Assembly: GCF_028689295.1 (NCBI RefSeq)
Contig: NZ_JAQTWL010000001.1
Coordinates: forward strand, 248,001-312,000
Length of the DNA stretch: 64,000 nt
Direction of reading: 5' to 3'
Source of the DNA: Rhodoferax sp.
GTDB lineage: Bacteria > Pseudomonadota > Gammaproteobacteria > Burkholderiales > Burkholderiaceae_C
How positions within the stretch are numbered: position 1 is the stretch's first letter; every line of letters begins with the position of its first letter. The notes under the pieces were generated by a model. It did not search any database and was not told the origin of the DNA. It was given only the letters and a program-made list of their open reading frames with translations. The position numbers and the translations under genes are program-made. Of this stretch, positions 1 to 9,162 are shown piece by piece.

Positions 1-147
1 GTGCAGCCCACCAATCTGCACCAGCGCATTGGTTTTGTCTTCGGCTCCAAAAACGAGGTCGAGCGCATCGAGCGCTACCACCGCGAGCCGGTTCAGGTTG
101 AGCTGACCAACCCGCTGTTTGCCGAGCGCAGCCTGTTCCGGGATTGA
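1..147 (+). CDS. cbbF: Fructose-1,6-bisphosphatase, C-terminal end (partial)
   Basis: The window opens inside a reading frame of 48 codons that ends in TGA at 145-147. The visible peptide carries the segment [13 protein letters not shown], typical of the C-terminus of class I fructose-1,6-bisphosphatase, which removes the 1-phosphate of fructose bisphosphate in the Calvin cycle and gluconeogenesis. Phosphoribulokinase follows 34 bases downstream on the same strand, which supports a cbb-operon copy (cbbF) rather than a stand-alone fbp. The catalytic core lies outside the window, so activity cannot be judged here. Confidence 0.85.
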   Translation: MQPTNLHQRIGFVFGSKNEVERIERYHREPVQVELTNPLFAERSLFRD

Positions 148-181
148 TTTTTGTAAATTTCATATTTGAGGAGTTTTCACC

Positions 182-1057
182 ATGTCCATACGCCACCCCA
201 TCATTGCCATCACCGGCTCCAGCGGTGCAGGCACCACCTCGGTGACGCGCACCTTCGAGAACATTTTCCGCCGTGAGAATGTCACTGCTGCCGTGATCGA
301 AGGCGACAGCTTTCACCGCTTTGACCGCAAGGCCATGAAGATCAAGGCCGCCGAAGCCGAGGCGGCAGGCAACAAGAACTTCAGCCACTTCGGCCCCGAG
401 AACAACCTGTTTACCGAACTTGAAGCCCTGTTTCGCGACTACGCCGCCACGGGTGTCGGCAAGCGCCGCAAATACCTGCACGATGCTGAAGAAGCTGCAC
501 CTTACAAGCAGGACCCCGGCACCTTCACACCCTGGGAGGACGTGCCCGCCAAAACTGACCTGTTGTTCTACGAGGGCCTGCACGGCGCCGTGGTCACGCC
601 CGAGGTCAACATCGCCCAGCACCCTGATTTGCTGATCGGCGTGGTGCCGGTGATCAACCTGGAGTGGATCCAAAAACTCTACCGCGACAAAAAACAGCGC
701 GGTTACAGCACCGAAGCCGTCACTGACACCATCCTGCGCCGCATGCCCGACTACGTGAACTACATCTGCCCGCAGTTCATGCACACCCACGTCAACTTCC
801 AGCGTGTGCCGATGGTCGACACCAGCAACCCGTTCATCGCCCGTGAAGTACCCAGCCCGGACGAGAGCATGGTGGTGATTCGTTTCAGCAACCCCAAGGG
901 CATCGACTTCCAGTACCTGCGCAGCATGATCAACGACAGTTTCATGAGCCGCGCCAACACCATCGTGGTGCCCGGCGGCAAAATGGAACTGGCCATGCAA
1001 CTCATCTTTACGCCCTTTGTCTGGCGCATGATGGAACGGCAAAAGAAAGCAAACTAA
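182..1057 (+). CDS. cbbP: Phosphoribulokinase
   Basis: This 291-residue protein phosphorylates ribulose 5-phosphate to ribulose 1,5-bisphosphate, the CO2 acceptor of Rubisco. The nucleotide-binding P-loop GSSGAGTTS lies at residues 12-20, and the length fits the short proteobacterial (class I) enzyme of about 290 residues, not the longer plant/cyanobacterial type. The segment [10 protein letters not shown] near residue 40 is the characteristic substrate region. The ATG at 182 follows a GAGG ribosome-binding site at about 168-171. It sits between cbbF and cbbT, and its stop codon is only 2 bases before the transketolase start, so these genes are very probably co-transcribed. Confidence 0.96.
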   Translation: MSIRHPIIAITGSSGAGTTSVTRTFENIFRRENVTAAVIEGDSFHRFDRKAMKIKAAEAEAAGNKNFSHFGPENNLFTELEALFRDYAATGVGKRRKYLHDAEEAAPYKQDPGTFTPWEDVPAKTDLLFYEGLHGAVVTPEVNIAQHPDLLIGVVPVINLEWIQKLYRDKKQRGYSTEAVTDTILRRMPDYVNYICPQFMHTHVNFQRVPMVDTSNPFIAREVPSPDESMVVIRFSNPKGIDFQYLRSMINDSFMSRANTIVVPGGKMELAMQLIFTPFVWRMMERQKKAN

Positions 1058-1059
1058 TC

Positions 1060-3129
1060 ATGAATACACCCACCCCCGAATTCGCCAAACAGATGGCCAA
1101 TGCCATCCGCATGCTGGCTGTGGATGCCGTTGAAAAAGCCAAGTCCGGCCACCCCGGCGCACCCATGGGCATGGCCGACATCGCCGAAGTGCTGTGGAAC
1201 CGGCACCTGAGCCACAATCCGGCCAACCCGCAATGGGCCAACCGCGACCGTTTTGTGCTCTCCAACGGCCACGGCTCGATGCTGATCTATGCGCTGCTGC
1301 ACCTCACGGGCTATGACTTGCCAATGGAAGAACTCAAGAACTTCCGCCAGTTGCACAGCAAAACCGCCGGTCACCCTGAAGTGGGTGTCACGCCGGGCGT
1401 GGAAACCACCACCGGCCCGCTGGGCCAGGGCATCAGCAACGCGGTCGGCATGGCGCTGGCCGAGAAGCTGCTGGCGGCAGAATTCAACCAAGCCGATGCA
1501 ACAATTGTTGACCACTTCACCTATGCCTTCATGGGCGACGGCTGCCTGATGGAAGGCATCAGCCACGAGGTCTGCTCGCTGGCCGGCACCTTGCGCCTGT
1601 CCAAGCTGGTGGCGTTTTACGACGACAACGGCATCTCGATCGACGGCCATGTCGAAGGCTGGTTCACCGACGACACGCCCAAGCGCTTCGAGGCCTATGG
1701 CTGGAACGTGATTCCTGCCGTTGACGGCCACAACCCTGCGGCGCTCGACGCCGCTGTGCGCGCCGCCAAGGCGCAGGCGGTGCTGCCAACAGGCAAGCCG
1801 ACGCTGATCTGCTGCAAGACCATCATCGGCCTGGGTTCGCCCAACAAGGCCGGCACCCATGACGTGCATGGCGCGGCGCTGGGCGCGGCTGAAGTGGCCG
1901 CCACCCGTGAAGCGCTGGGATGGACCTCGGCGCCGTTTGAAATTCCGGTGGAGATTGCCACCGCCTGGAACGCCGTGGCCCGTGGTGCGGCGGCTGAGCG
2001 CAACTGGCGCACCGCTTTTGAGGCCTATCGCGCCAAGTACCCGCAACAGGCCGCCGAGTTCGAGCGCCGCATGGCCGGTGACTTGCTGCCCGCTTTCGCT
2101 GAAAAGCTGCCTGCCGTCCTTGAAACCATCGCCGCCAACACAGTAGCGTTTGCCACGCGCAAATCAAGCCAGAACGCGCTGGACGTGCTGGCGCCCTTGC
2201 TGCCTGAATTCTTTGGCGGTAGCGCCGACCTGACCGGCTCCAACCTGACCAATTTCAAGGGCTGTGTGAAGGCGGGCCGCGACAAATGGGGCAACCACAT
2301 GAGCTACGGTGTGCGTGAATTCGGCATGGCCGCCATCATGAACGGCATCGCGCTGCATGGCGGCTACATCCCCTACGGCGGCACTTTCCTGACATTCAGC
2401 GACTACAGCCGCAATGCGATCCGCATGGCCGCGCTGATGAAGATTCGTGTCATCCACGTCTTTACCCACGACAGCATTGGCCTGGGCGAAGACGGCCCCA
2501 CGCACCAGAGCGTTGAGCACATTCCCAGCCTGCGCATCATTCCCGGGCTGGACGTGTGGCGCCCGGCAGATGGCCTCGAAACCGCCGTGGCTTGGGCTTG
2601 CGCAGTGGAGCGCAAGGACGGCCCCAGCGCCTTGTGCCTGTCACGGCAAAACCTGCCGCGCCTGAGCGACATCAGTCAGGCCGACAAGATCCGCAAGGGC
2701 GGCTACATCCTGTCCGACATGGACGGCGCGCAAGCGGCTATTTTGTCCACCGGCTCGGAACTGGAACTGGCCATGAAGGCGCAAGCCGAATTGGCCACGC
2801 AGGGCATAGCGACTCGTGTGGTGTCCATGCCGTGCAGCAATGTGTTTGACCGCCAAAGCGATGCCTACCAGGAAATGGTGTTGCCGCTGAGCATGCCCGC
2901 GGTGGCCATCGAGGCCGCCCACCCTGACTTCTGGCGCAAATACGTCGGCCGCACCGGCGTGGTGATTGGCATGCCGACTTTCGGTGAGTCAGCCCCCGCT
3001 CCCAAGCTCTATGCGCACTTTGGCATCACGGCCGAACGTGTGGTGTCGGCAGTGAAGACGCTGGCCCACCGTGCCGCGCACCGCAATGCCCAGCCGCTGC
3101 CCGACACCGTGGTGCCGTCCAGTAACTAA
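1060..3129 (+). CDS. cbbT: Transketolase
   Basis: This 689-residue thiamin-diphosphate enzyme moves two-carbon units between sugar phosphates in the regenerative arm of the Calvin cycle and the pentose phosphate pathway. The N-terminal substrate loop GHPGAPMG is at residues 30-37. The ThDP-binding stretch runs from MGDGCLMEG to DDNGISIDG (about residues 160-195), and the pyrimidine-domain motif [19 protein letters not shown] is near residue 415. The length is slightly above the usual 660-680. The placement inside the cbb run argues for cbbT, although it could also be the only transketolase of the cell. Confidence 0.95.
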   Translation: MNTPTPEFAKQMANAIRMLAVDAVEKAKSGHPGAPMGMADIAEVLWNRHLSHNPANPQWANRDRFVLSNGHGSMLIYALLHLTGYDLPMEELKNFRQLHSKTAGHPEVGVTPGVETTTGPLGQGISNAVGMALAEKLLAAEFNQADATIVDHFTYAFMGDGCLMEGISHEVCSLAGTLRLSKLVAFYDDNGISIDGHVEGWFTDDTPKRFEAYGWNVIPAVDGHNPAALDAAVRAAKAQAVLPTGKPTLICCKTIIGLGSPNKAGTHDVHGAALGAAEVAATREALGWTSAPFEIPVEIATAWNAVARGAAAERNWRTAFEAYRAKYPQQAAEFERRMAGDLLPAFAEKLPAVLETIAANTVAFATRKSSQNALDVLAPLLPEFFGGSADLTGSNLTNFKGCVKAGRDKWGNHMSYGVREFGMAAIMNGIALHGGYIPYGGTFLTFSDYSRNAIRMAALMKIRVIHVFTHDSIGLGEDGPTHQSVEHIPSLRIIPGLDVWRPADGLETAVAWACAVERKDGPSALCLSRQNLPRLSDISQADKIRKGGYILSDMDGAQAAILSTGSELELAMKAQAELATQGIATRVVSMPCSNVFDRQSDAYQEMVLPLSMPAVAIEAAHPDFWRKYVGRTGVVIGMPTFGESAPAPKLYAHFGITAERVVSAVKTLAHRAAHRNAQPLPDTVVPSSN

Positions 3130-3143
3130 GGCTTGAGTTCATC

Positions 3144-3833
3144 ATGTCTGTGCGCGCTTTCGACCTGATCCTGTTTGACCTGGATGGCACGCTGGTGGAG
3201 ACAGCGCCTGAGATCATGGACGCGGTCAACGACACCCTGGGCCGGTTTAAATTGACCGGGGTAACGCAGCAGCAGGTGAACGACTGGATCGGCCACGGCA
3301 CGCTTGAACTGCTGGTGCAGGCTTTGGCCGACCGCAGCGGCATGACGACCGAGCAAGTGCGCAGCAGCGACCTGCTGCGCCAGATGGTGCCGGTTTATGA
3401 CGGCCATTACCAGCAGCGCTGCGGCACCCGCAGCCAGCTTTACCCGCATGTGCGCGAAACCCTGCAAGCTTTGCGCGCCCAAGGCGTCAAGCTGGCGGTG
3501 GTGACCAACAAGGAAAGGCGCTACACCCAGGTGGTGATGAACGTGCATCAGCTTGTGCCCCTTTTCGATGCCGTGGTCAGTGGCGATACCCTGGCCACCA
3601 AAAAGCCCAATCCGGCGGGCGTGCTGCACTGCCTGGCGCAGTTTGGCATGGCCAGGGAGCGCACCCTGTTTGTCGGTGACTCCAGCATCGATGCCGCCAC
3701 GGCGCGCAACGCGGGCGTGGCGGTGTGGCTGCTGCCCTATGGCTATAACATGGGTCAGCCCATCGCGTCCTGTGCGCCTGACCGGGTGATTGCGGACTTT
3801 TCATCGCTGTTGAGCCCATCGTTTCCAGATTGA
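3144..3833 (+). CDS. cbbZ: Phosphoglycolate phosphatase (HAD family)
   Basis: A 229-residue HAD-superfamily hydrolase that dephosphorylates 2-phosphoglycolate formed by the oxygenase reaction of Rubisco. Motif I is FDLDGTLV with nucleophile Asp12 and acid/base Asp14. Motif II is VVTNK near residue 117, and the [14 protein letters not shown] segment near residue 178 is motif IV. The helical cap domain after motif I is of the gph/cbbZ type. It starts 15 bases after cbbT. The stop lies 30 bases before the pgk ATG chosen here. Confidence 0.92.
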   Translation: MSVRAFDLILFDLDGTLVETAPEIMDAVNDTLGRFKLTGVTQQQVNDWIGHGTLELLVQALADRSGMTTEQVRSSDLLRQMVPVYDGHYQQRCGTRSQLYPHVRETLQALRAQGVKLAVVTNKERRYTQVVMNVHQLVPLFDAVVSGDTLATKKPNPAGVLHCLAQFGMARERTLFVGDSSIDAATARNAGVAVWLLPYGYNMGQPIASCAPDRVIADFSSLLSPSFPD

Positions 3834-3862
3834 AAATAACCACCCAACAAGGAGTGAAAACC

Positions 3863-5056
3863 ATGAAAGTATTACGTTTTGCCGATGTGATTGCCAGCGG
3901 ATTCGCCAAGGGAAAGCGGGTGTTCATCCGCGCCGACCTCAATGTGCCGCAGGACGACGCGGGCAACATCACCGAAGACACCCGCATCCGCGCCAGTGTG
4001 CCCTGCATCCAGATGGCGCTGGACGCCGGTGCCGCCGTGATGGTCACCAGCCACCTGGGTCGCCCCACGGAGGGCGCCTTCAAACCGTCTGACTCATTGG
4101 CCCCGGTGGCCAAACGACTGAGTGAACTGCTGGGCCGCGAGGTGCCGCTGGTCGCCAACTGGGTCGATGGCGTGGATGTCAAGCCCGGCCAGATCGTGCT
4201 GCTGGAAAACTGCCGCGTGAATGTGGGCGAAAAGAAAAACGCTCCTGAACTCGCCAAAAAACTCGCCGCCCTGTGCGACGTGTTCGTGCACGATGCCTTC
4301 GGTACCGCGCACCGCGCCGAAGGCACCACCTACGGCATTGCGCAATACGCGCCCATCGCCTGTGCTGGCCCCTTGCTGGCGGCCGAGATCGATGCCATCA
4401 ACAAAGCCCTGGCCAACCCCAAACGCCCGCTGGTGGCCATCGTGGCGGGCTCGAAGGTGTCGAGCAAGCTGACCATTTTGCAGGCGCTGGCGAAAAACGT
4501 GGACCAACTCATTGTGGGCGGCGGCATTGCCAACACCTTCATGCTGGCCTCGGGTTTGAAGATTGGAAAAAGTTTGGCCGAACCTGGCTTGGTGGGTGAT
4601 GCCAAAGCCGTGATCGAGGCCATGAAGGCACGCGGCGCCGAAGTGCCGATACCCACCGATGTGGTCACCGCCAAAACCTTCGCCGCCGATGCAGTGGCCA
4701 CCGTCAAGGCCGCCACTGACGTGGCAGAAGATGATTTGATTCTGGACATCGGCCCGGTCACGGCGGCCAAACTGGCCGAACAACTCAAACAGGCTGGCAC
4801 CATCGTCTGGAACGGCCCGGTGGGCGTGTTCGAGTTTGCCGCGTTCGAGAATGGCACCAAGGTCATTGCGCACGCCATTGCCGAGTCCTCAGCCTTCAGC
4901 ATTGCCGGCGGCGGCGACACGCTGGCAGCCATTGCCAAGTACGGCATCGAAAAGGACGTGGGCTACATCAGCACTGGCGGCGGCGCCTTTCTGGAAGTGC
5001 TGGAGGGCAAAACCCTGCCCGCCTTCGAGATTCTGCAAAAGCGCGCGGCGGGCTAA
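3863..5056 (+). CDS. cbbK: Phosphoglycerate kinase
   Basis: A 397-residue kinase that converts 3-phosphoglycerate and ATP to 1,3-bisphosphoglycerate in the Calvin cycle, or the reverse in glycolysis. The N-terminal substrate signature [12 protein letters not shown] and the HLGRPTEG loop are intact, as is the C-terminal nucleotide loop [17 protein letters not shown] chose the ATG at 3863, preceded by AAGGAG at 3849-3854, over an in-frame ATG at 3830 that overlaps cbbZ and adds 11 unconserved residues. No glyceraldehyde-3-phosphate dehydrogenase gene lies between cbbZ and this gene. Confidence 0.95.
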   Translation: MKVLRFADVIASGFAKGKRVFIRADLNVPQDDAGNITEDTRIRASVPCIQMALDAGAAVMVTSHLGRPTEGAFKPSDSLAPVAKRLSELLGREVPLVANWVDGVDVKPGQIVLLENCRVNVGEKKNAPELAKKLAALCDVFVHDAFGTAHRAEGTTYGIAQYAPIACAGPLLAAEIDAINKALANPKRPLVAIVAGSKVSSKLTILQALAKNVDQLIVGGGIANTFMLASGLKIGKSLAEPGLVGDAKAVIEAMKARGAEVPIPTDVVTAKTFAADAVATVKAATDVAEDDLILDIGPVTAAKLAEQLKQAGTIVWNGPVGVFEFAAFENGTKVIAHAIAESSAFSIAGGGDTLAAIAKYGIEKDVGYISTGGGAFLEVLEGKTLPAFEILQKRAAG

Positions 5057-5082
5057 TTCTTTATCACTAACAGGAGACTCTC

Positions 5083-6120
5083 ATGGCTTTCGTATCCCTT
5101 CGTCAAATGCTCGACCACGCTGCTGAACACAACTACGGTGTGCCCGCCTTCAACGTCAACAACCTGGAGCAGATCCAGGCCATCATGGAAGCCGCTGCTG
5201 CCACCGACAGCCCGGTCATCCTGCAGGCCAGTGCTGGCGCGCGCAAGTACGCCGGCGAGGCCTACCTGCGCCATATGGTGCTGGCAGCAGTGGAGTCTTT
5301 TCCAGACATTCCCGTGGTGCTGCACCAGGACCACGGCGCCACGCCTGCGGTGTGCATGCAGTCGATCCGCTCGGGGTTCACCAGCGTGATGATGGACGGC
5401 TCTTTGCGCGAAGACGCCAAAACTCCCGCCAGCTACGAATACAACGTGGATGTGACGCGCCGCGTCTGCGAAATGGCGCATGCCGTGGGCGTGTCGGTCG
5501 AGGGTGAACTGGGCTGCCTGGGCTCACTGGAAACCGGTGAAGCCGGTGAAGAAGACGGCGTCGGTGCCGAAGGCAAACTCAGCCACGACCAGATGCTGAC
5601 CGACCCGGTGCAGGCCAAGGACTTTGTTGAAAAAACCGGGGTCGATGCGCTGGCCATTGCCATTGGCACCAGCCACGGTGCCTACAAGTTCACGCGCAAG
5701 CCCACCGGCGACATTCTGGCCATCGACCGCATCGCGCAAATCCATGCGCAAATTCCCAACACCCATCTGGTGATGCACGGCTCCAGCAGCGTGCCGCAGG
5801 AGTGGCTGGCCATCATTCGCCAGTACGGCGGCGACCTCAAGGAAACCTACGGCGTGCCGGTCGAAGAAATCCAGCGTGGCATCAAGAGCGGTGTGCGCAA
5901 GGTCAACATCGACACCGACATCCGTCTGGCCATGACCGGCGCCATGCGCCAGAGCTTTGCCCAAAACCCAAGTGAGTTCGACCCGCGGAAGAGTCTGATC
6001 GCAGCGCGCAAAGCTGCCGCAGGCATCTGCAAACTGCGCTTCGAGGCCTTTGGCTGCGCCGGTCACGGGTCAAAAATCAAGCCGATCCACCTGGATGTGA
6101 TGGCTGCGCGCTACGTTTGA
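5083..6120 (+). CDS. cbbA: Fructose-bisphosphate aldolase class II, Calvin-cycle subtype
   Basis: A 345-residue zinc-dependent aldolase joining dihydroxyacetone phosphate with glyceraldehyde 3-phosphate or erythrose 4-phosphate. The segment [11 protein letters not shown] holds the catalytic Asp83 and zinc ligand His84. Further ligands lie in EGELGCLG and in [10 protein letters not shown]. The long insert with [11 protein letters not shown] is typical of the CbbA/Fba subtype of about 345 residues. AGGAGA precedes the ATG at 5083. It is the last gene of the cbb run; I see no clear rho-independent terminator just after the stop. Confidence 0.95.
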   Translation: MAFVSLRQMLDHAAEHNYGVPAFNVNNLEQIQAIMEAAAATDSPVILQASAGARKYAGEAYLRHMVLAAVESFPDIPVVLHQDHGATPAVCMQSIRSGFTSVMMDGSLREDAKTPASYEYNVDVTRRVCEMAHAVGVSVEGELGCLGSLETGEAGEEDGVGAEGKLSHDQMLTDPVQAKDFVEKTGVDALAIAIGTSHGAYKFTRKPTGDILAIDRIAQIHAQIPNTHLVMHGSSSVPQEWLAIIRQYGGDLKETYGVPVEEIQRGIKSGVRKVNIDTDIRLAMTGAMRQSFAQNPSEFDPRKSLIAARKAAAGICKLRFEAFGCAGHGSKIKPIHLDVMAARYV

Positions 6121-6333
6121 GTGAGTCAACCGCCTTCACTTGGAAAAGGGCATGGCGACTTGTTTTTTTACGAGTATCGGACCGGTGCGTCACTGAGTTT
6201 GTCAATGGCACTTGTTTGCCTTTTGAGACCAGCCGCCGGTGCGTTCGGTGTCTTTCCATTTAGATGGCTCCTGAAGACCCGAAGCCGACAGCCAAATTTC
6301 CAGACAGCGGTCATCCAAATCATCTGATTTGGT
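6121..6333. other. Intergenic stretch after cbbA with a small palindrome
   Basis: No convincing gene is visible. A short open frame directly after the cbbA stop has no recognisable protein features. The only structure is an 18-bp perfect palindrome at 6315-6332: the 8-base arm CCAAATCA, a TC spacer, then TGATTTGG. It could be an operator-like site or part of the neighbouring candidate attC-like element. Confidence 0.5.
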
Positions 6334-6404
6334 GCATTAACGTACCGCTTCAGCGGGCTGCGAAATGGGTAGAATTTTGACGATCCGCCGCAAGCAAGTT
6401 AAGC
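6334..6404 (-). other. Candidate degenerate attC-like site at end of the HEPN-like gene
   Basis: Read on the minus strand, the site opens with GCTTAAC (6404-6398), a perfect RYYYAAC box that overlaps the stop codon of the upstream gene. It closes with GTTAATG (6341-6335), an imperfect core. Inner boxes TGCGGCGG and CCGCTGAA pair at 6 of 8 positions, but the spacers are unequal (5 and 7). The orientation matches the stronger attC-like site at 8290-8355. The non-consensus core makes this only a candidate. Confidence 0.25.
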
Positions 6405-7154
6405 ATTTGTTCTCACGACGCCAAGTTCTTCAAGTGCTTCAAATATGTTCTTGAAAGCCACGACAAGCCTCTGGTCCAAGTTCTCTCGTTGAAGGGCAAA
6501 CATGAGTATCTGTGTTGTTGTATTGAAGCACGCCCACGCATTTGAGAACCTATATGCAGAGAATTTCCAGTCAACTGCAACTTCCAGACCGGGGTGCGAA
6601 TGCGCATTCTTGAGCTCGAGAGTCGGATGCACGGCCATGTCGCGGAACTTGATAATGTCAGTAATGGCCTTTTTAAATTCCTTAACGTGCTTTTTCTCCG
6701 GTTTCAGTACTCGCCTGACTACCTCAAAAATCTGGGCGCCACGTCCCGTTCGGTTTGCCTTCCACCGATTGATGTCATCTTCGGATAGCTTTGCGTACGG
6801 ACGCAGCATGTCATAGATCGAATCAAGAGCAATGCCGCAGGAAACGATGACTTCCATTGAGGGAGCCAATTCGGCTATGAGCAGTGCCTTTTGGTGATCG
6901 GCGTCATCATCCCAGTTCGAAGCAATATCCTCGGATGCGCGCTTGGCGTCCTTCAGTCTATCTCTGGCGATTCTCAACCAAAGCGGAATCACGTTATAGG
7001 CTGTTGAAAGGATAAGTTTGGACGCCAACTGCCCAGACTCGTCCATGGAGATGACCAAGTCGCCGGGCAGTATCCCGACGCTCATGCCCTTGAAGATCAG
7101 AACTCCCATTTCAATGATTGCTTTAAACGAGGTCGGCCTGATGTCTGAATTCAC
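6399..7154 (-). CDS. Hypothetical protein with a HEPN-like Rx4H motif
   Basis: A 251-residue, probably cytosolic and mostly helical protein of no family I can name with certainty. Near residue 173 it carries FRDMAVHP, which fits the Rx4-6H motif of HEPN domains, many of which are RNases in toxin and defence systems. The following HSHPGLEV segment and hydrophobic helices fit a helical bundle. It begins 27 bases after the YfbU-family gene, with a small hairpin (7159-7180) in the gap, so it probably belongs to the same transcript. The HEPN reading is inference from one motif and predicted helicity. Confidence 0.7.
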   Translation of the reverse strand: MNSDIRPTSFKAIIEMGVLIFKGMSVGILPGDLVISMDESGQLASKLILSTAYNVIPLWLRIARDRLKDAKRASEDIASNWDDDADHQKALLIAELAPSMEVIVSCGIALDSIYDMLRPYAKLSEDDINRWKANRTGRGAQIFEVVRRVLKPEKKHVKEFKKAITDIIKFRDMAVHPTLELKNAHSHPGLEVAVDWKFSAYRFSNAWACFNTTTQILMFALQRENLDQRLVVAFKNIFEALEELGVVRTNA

Positions 7155-7158
7155 CGGA

Positions 7159-7180
7159 CTTGCGCGGCTTTATGCGCAAG
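7159..7180. repeat. Small hairpin between the YfbU-like and HEPN-like genes
   Basis: CTTGCGC (7159-7165) pairs with GCGCAAG (7174-7180) around an 8-base loop. It fills most of the 27-base gap between two minus-strand genes, just upstream of the second start codon, where it could affect translation. There is no T-tract, so it is not a standard terminator. Confidence 0.45.
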
Positions 7181-7181
7181 A

Positions 7182-7751
7182 TCAGGTGGAATGACGGGCT
7201 TCCCTATTGCTCGGGTCGATTTGCTCATGCAGAATGGTCAGGAGTTGATCAGCTGACAACTCGGCCGAAGTGAATTTCCTGCGCAGCTGCTCGAAAGCGG
7301 AGAGCATCCGGCGGTGCATGTCAATGGAGGGATAATGACAGTTGAATCCGCGGCCTTTGAACTCCACGAAGCGCTCTAATTCATTCACCAAAAATAGCGC
7401 GGTGCCAACGTATTCACTTTCGTTGTTGCCGTCAAAGCCCTGGAAACGGGGCGAATCGCCGAGCACACCCAAGCATTGCTTGATTGACTCTTTTCCGGAG
7501 GAGTCAAGACGAGCGTAAGAGCGCTCGATGCAACTCCACATGTCCAAGATGTCAAGAACCTCTCTGACAATCTCCGGATCCTCAGCATCGGAGAACGGAA
7601 TCCCGCTGTACTTCCATCGAATGCCCCACAGCATGTCGTTGAAGATAGCTGACCTGAGGAAGTCTGGCTCCATTTCGCTATCGACCTGGAGTTTCTGGTG
7701 CAACTCCGTCAACATCAGAATGATGATCTTCTCGCCGTCTGAAAGTTTCAT
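7182..7751 (-). CDS. YfbU family protein
   Basis: This 189-residue protein matches the E. coli YfbU family over most of its length. The N-terminal KLSDGEKIIILMLTELHQ corresponds to the start of YfbU. The C-terminal half has GFDGNNESEYVGTALFLV and the GFNCHYP segment, aligning with the GFDAATEARYLGY and GFN blocks I recall from YfbU. The molecular role of YfbU is poorly defined; in E. coli it has been linked to MazF-dependent cell death. Its ribosome-binding site (GGGAGG on the minus strand) lies inside the last codons of the upstream gene, which suggests translational coupling. Confidence 0.75.
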   Translation of the reverse strand: MKLSDGEKIIILMLTELHQKLQVDSEMEPDFLRSAIFNDMLWGIRWKYSGIPFSDAEDPEIVREVLDILDMWSCIERSYARLDSSGKESIKQCLGVLGDSPRFQGFDGNNESEYVGTALFLVNELERFVEFKGRGFNCHYPSIDMHRRMLSAFEQLRRKFTSAELSADQLLTILHEQIDPSNREARHST

Positions 7752-7752
7752 C

Positions 7753-8262
7753 TTACCTCCCGTCTAGTGATTTCGGTGTTTGCTCGCGCTGGCCGTCCGC
7801 AACTTTCTTCGCAATTGGCATGAAGGCTGAAATGCTGTAGTAAATACTTTTTCCTGCAGCCTTTTTCTCCTCTGGAGTGTTCGCATCCGCAAGAGCCTCG
7901 ATGTCCGGCTTCAGTCGCTCGCAAAGAGCTCGGGCTTCATTTCCGAAGAAGTCGGAGAAATGGCCAGTCTGTTCAGATAGCAGCCGCGCGTATTCTTCAA
8001 TTTGCTTGGCAAGCTTGGCCGTGTCGACCCCGCGTAGCAGCTTGGCGTTCGTACTGGGCCCAACCTCCGAAGCAATGGCTAGGATTCTTTTGATGTCTGT
8101 ATACACTTGAGATACCTCAATCAGCCGGCGACGCTGGATGATCTCGTCTCTCATGGCTGCGGCACGCGTTGCTGCCTGCGCGGCCTTCTTGGCTTCTATG
8201 AAAGCCCAGATTGCCGCACCTATCGAGGCAACTGATCCGAGGATTGAAAGGGGGCTGTCCAT
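7753..8262 (-). CDS. Membrane-anchored hypothetical protein
   Basis: A 169-residue protein with one N-terminal hydrophobic segment (about residues 6-24, ILGSVASIGAAIWAFIEA) followed by a charged, Ala/Lys/Arg-rich helix and a soluble region. This suggests an inner-membrane anchor with a cytoplasmic coiled part. I recognise no catalytic motif or family. It is the first gene after the attC-like site (start 28 bases beyond the site) and is followed within 1 base by the YfbU-like gene. A tight C-B-A transcript with the two downstream genes is likely. Confidence 0.7.
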   Translation of the reverse strand: MDSPLSILGSVASIGAAIWAFIEAKKAAQAATRAAAMRDEIIQRRRLIEVSQVYTDIKRILAIASEVGPSTNAKLLRGVDTAKLAKQIEEYARLLSEQTGHFSDFFGNEARALCERLKPDIEALADANTPEEKKAAGKSIYYSISAFMPIAKKVADGQREQTPKSLDGR

Positions 8263-8289
8263 GGAGCGCCAAGTGGTGGTGTTTGGGAA

Positions 8290-8355
8290 GCCTAACCTGA
8301 AAGTGAGCAGCCGGCGCGGCTTGTCGCGCAGGTCCGCTCGACTGCAAGGTTATCC
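8290..8355 (-). other. Integron attC-like recombination site
   Basis: On the minus strand the order is GGATAAC (8355-8349), 5-base spacer, AGTCGAGC (8343-8336), central region, GCTCACT (8308-8302), 5-base spacer, GTTAGGC (8296-8290). The last box is a perfect GTTRRRY core, and its partner on the other strand is GCCTAAC. The inner boxes are complementary except for one extra C in the 5' box, the extrahelical base expected of attC sites. Spacing and length (66 bp) are canonical; only the outer 5' box deviates from RYYYAAC. The site overlaps the 3' end of the upstream minus-strand gene, as in integron cassettes. No integrase gene is in the window. Confidence 0.62.
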
Positions 8356-9119
8356 ATCGCTGTGGCCCCACTCTGCTGGCACTTGGCAAGCTTTAGGAGG
8401 ACCATCGTCTGATAAGCAGCATTGACCTTCTTGGGCACAACTCTGACGCCGGAATCCTTGTCCGGATATCCCACGCCAGCGATGTTGAACAAGCCCATTT
8501 CGTCGTGCCTCCAAGTGACTCCTAGGTCAACGCCGCATTGCACTTGAATGTCGTGAAGAAGACTACATAAAGAGTAAAGAATGCCGCGTAGATGTTTGCT
8601 GCGATGCTCTTCACTGTCCAGAGGACCGGGACCATATAAACACAAGTCATTCGGGTCATTCGCCGATGAGCACATGAAAAACGTCGCTGCGACGTTTGCG
8701 TGGCTCTTTGTTGACAGGACTTGATAAAGATTGTCCCGCAGCTCTTTACCATCCTGCGAAACTTCCTTCCTTATCCATGCAGGCGACCCAAAGGTATCCT
8801 TGTATCGCTTTTCTGCGACTTCCATCGACGTGTCGGACGGAACCAAGGTGAGCCATTCCCATGATTTCGTAGCACTGCGCCGCAAGACCAAAGATAGCCA
8901 GCCTGTTTCGAGCCCAACTCTCGCAGAGTTGTAGGACTCCACGAAGAAGCCACTCATGCAAAGTGATACAGCCGCAGAAAATGAATTGCACGACCGTACC
9001 AAGAGCATGTACTGCGCGGTTGCGCTTGGAGAAGCGAAAGGCTTAACAGTTGACGCGAATTGAACGTATCTTTCGATAACGGAAAGCAGCTCGACACGGA
9101 TATCGGCGTTGCTATTCAT
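8292..9119 (-). CDS. Hypothetical cassette-type protein ending inside attC-like site
   Basis: A 275-residue protein of unknown function, starting at the ATG complementary to 9117-9119; a longer in-frame start would run into the palindrome at 9163-9193. A helical region (about residues 45-80, with ESYNSARVGLETGWLS) is followed by KSHANVAATFF near residue 150, with no assignable catalytic motif. The last 20 or so residues (from DNLAVERTCATS onward) are encoded by the attC-like site itself, so the native protein may have ended earlier before cassette capture. Base composition is less GC-rich than that of the flanking core genes. Confidence 0.65.
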   Translation of the reverse strand: MNSNADIRVELLSVIERYVQFASTVKPFASPSATAQYMLLVRSCNSFSAAVSLCMSGFFVESYNSARVGLETGWLSLVLRRSATKSWEWLTLVPSDTSMEVAEKRYKDTFGSPAWIRKEVSQDGKELRDNLYQVLSTKSHANVAATFFMCSSANDPNDLCLYGPGPLDSEEHRSKHLRGILYSLCSLLHDIQVQCGVDLGVTWRHDEMGLFNIAGVGYPDKDSGVRVVPKKVNAAYQTMVLLKLAKCQQSGATAMDNLAVERTCATSRAGCSLSG

Positions 9120-9162
9120 TGGTCCAGCGATGCGCGATGAGTGATGCAACGTGATGTAGATC

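Noticed and set aside
1054-2046. 330-codon minus-strand open frame opposite transketolase
   Set aside because: A shadow of a highly conserved enzyme, with no recognisable product.
6121-6327. Short open frame directly after cbbA
   Set aside because: No ribosome-binding site beyond the cbbA stop and no conserved features; most likely non-coding.
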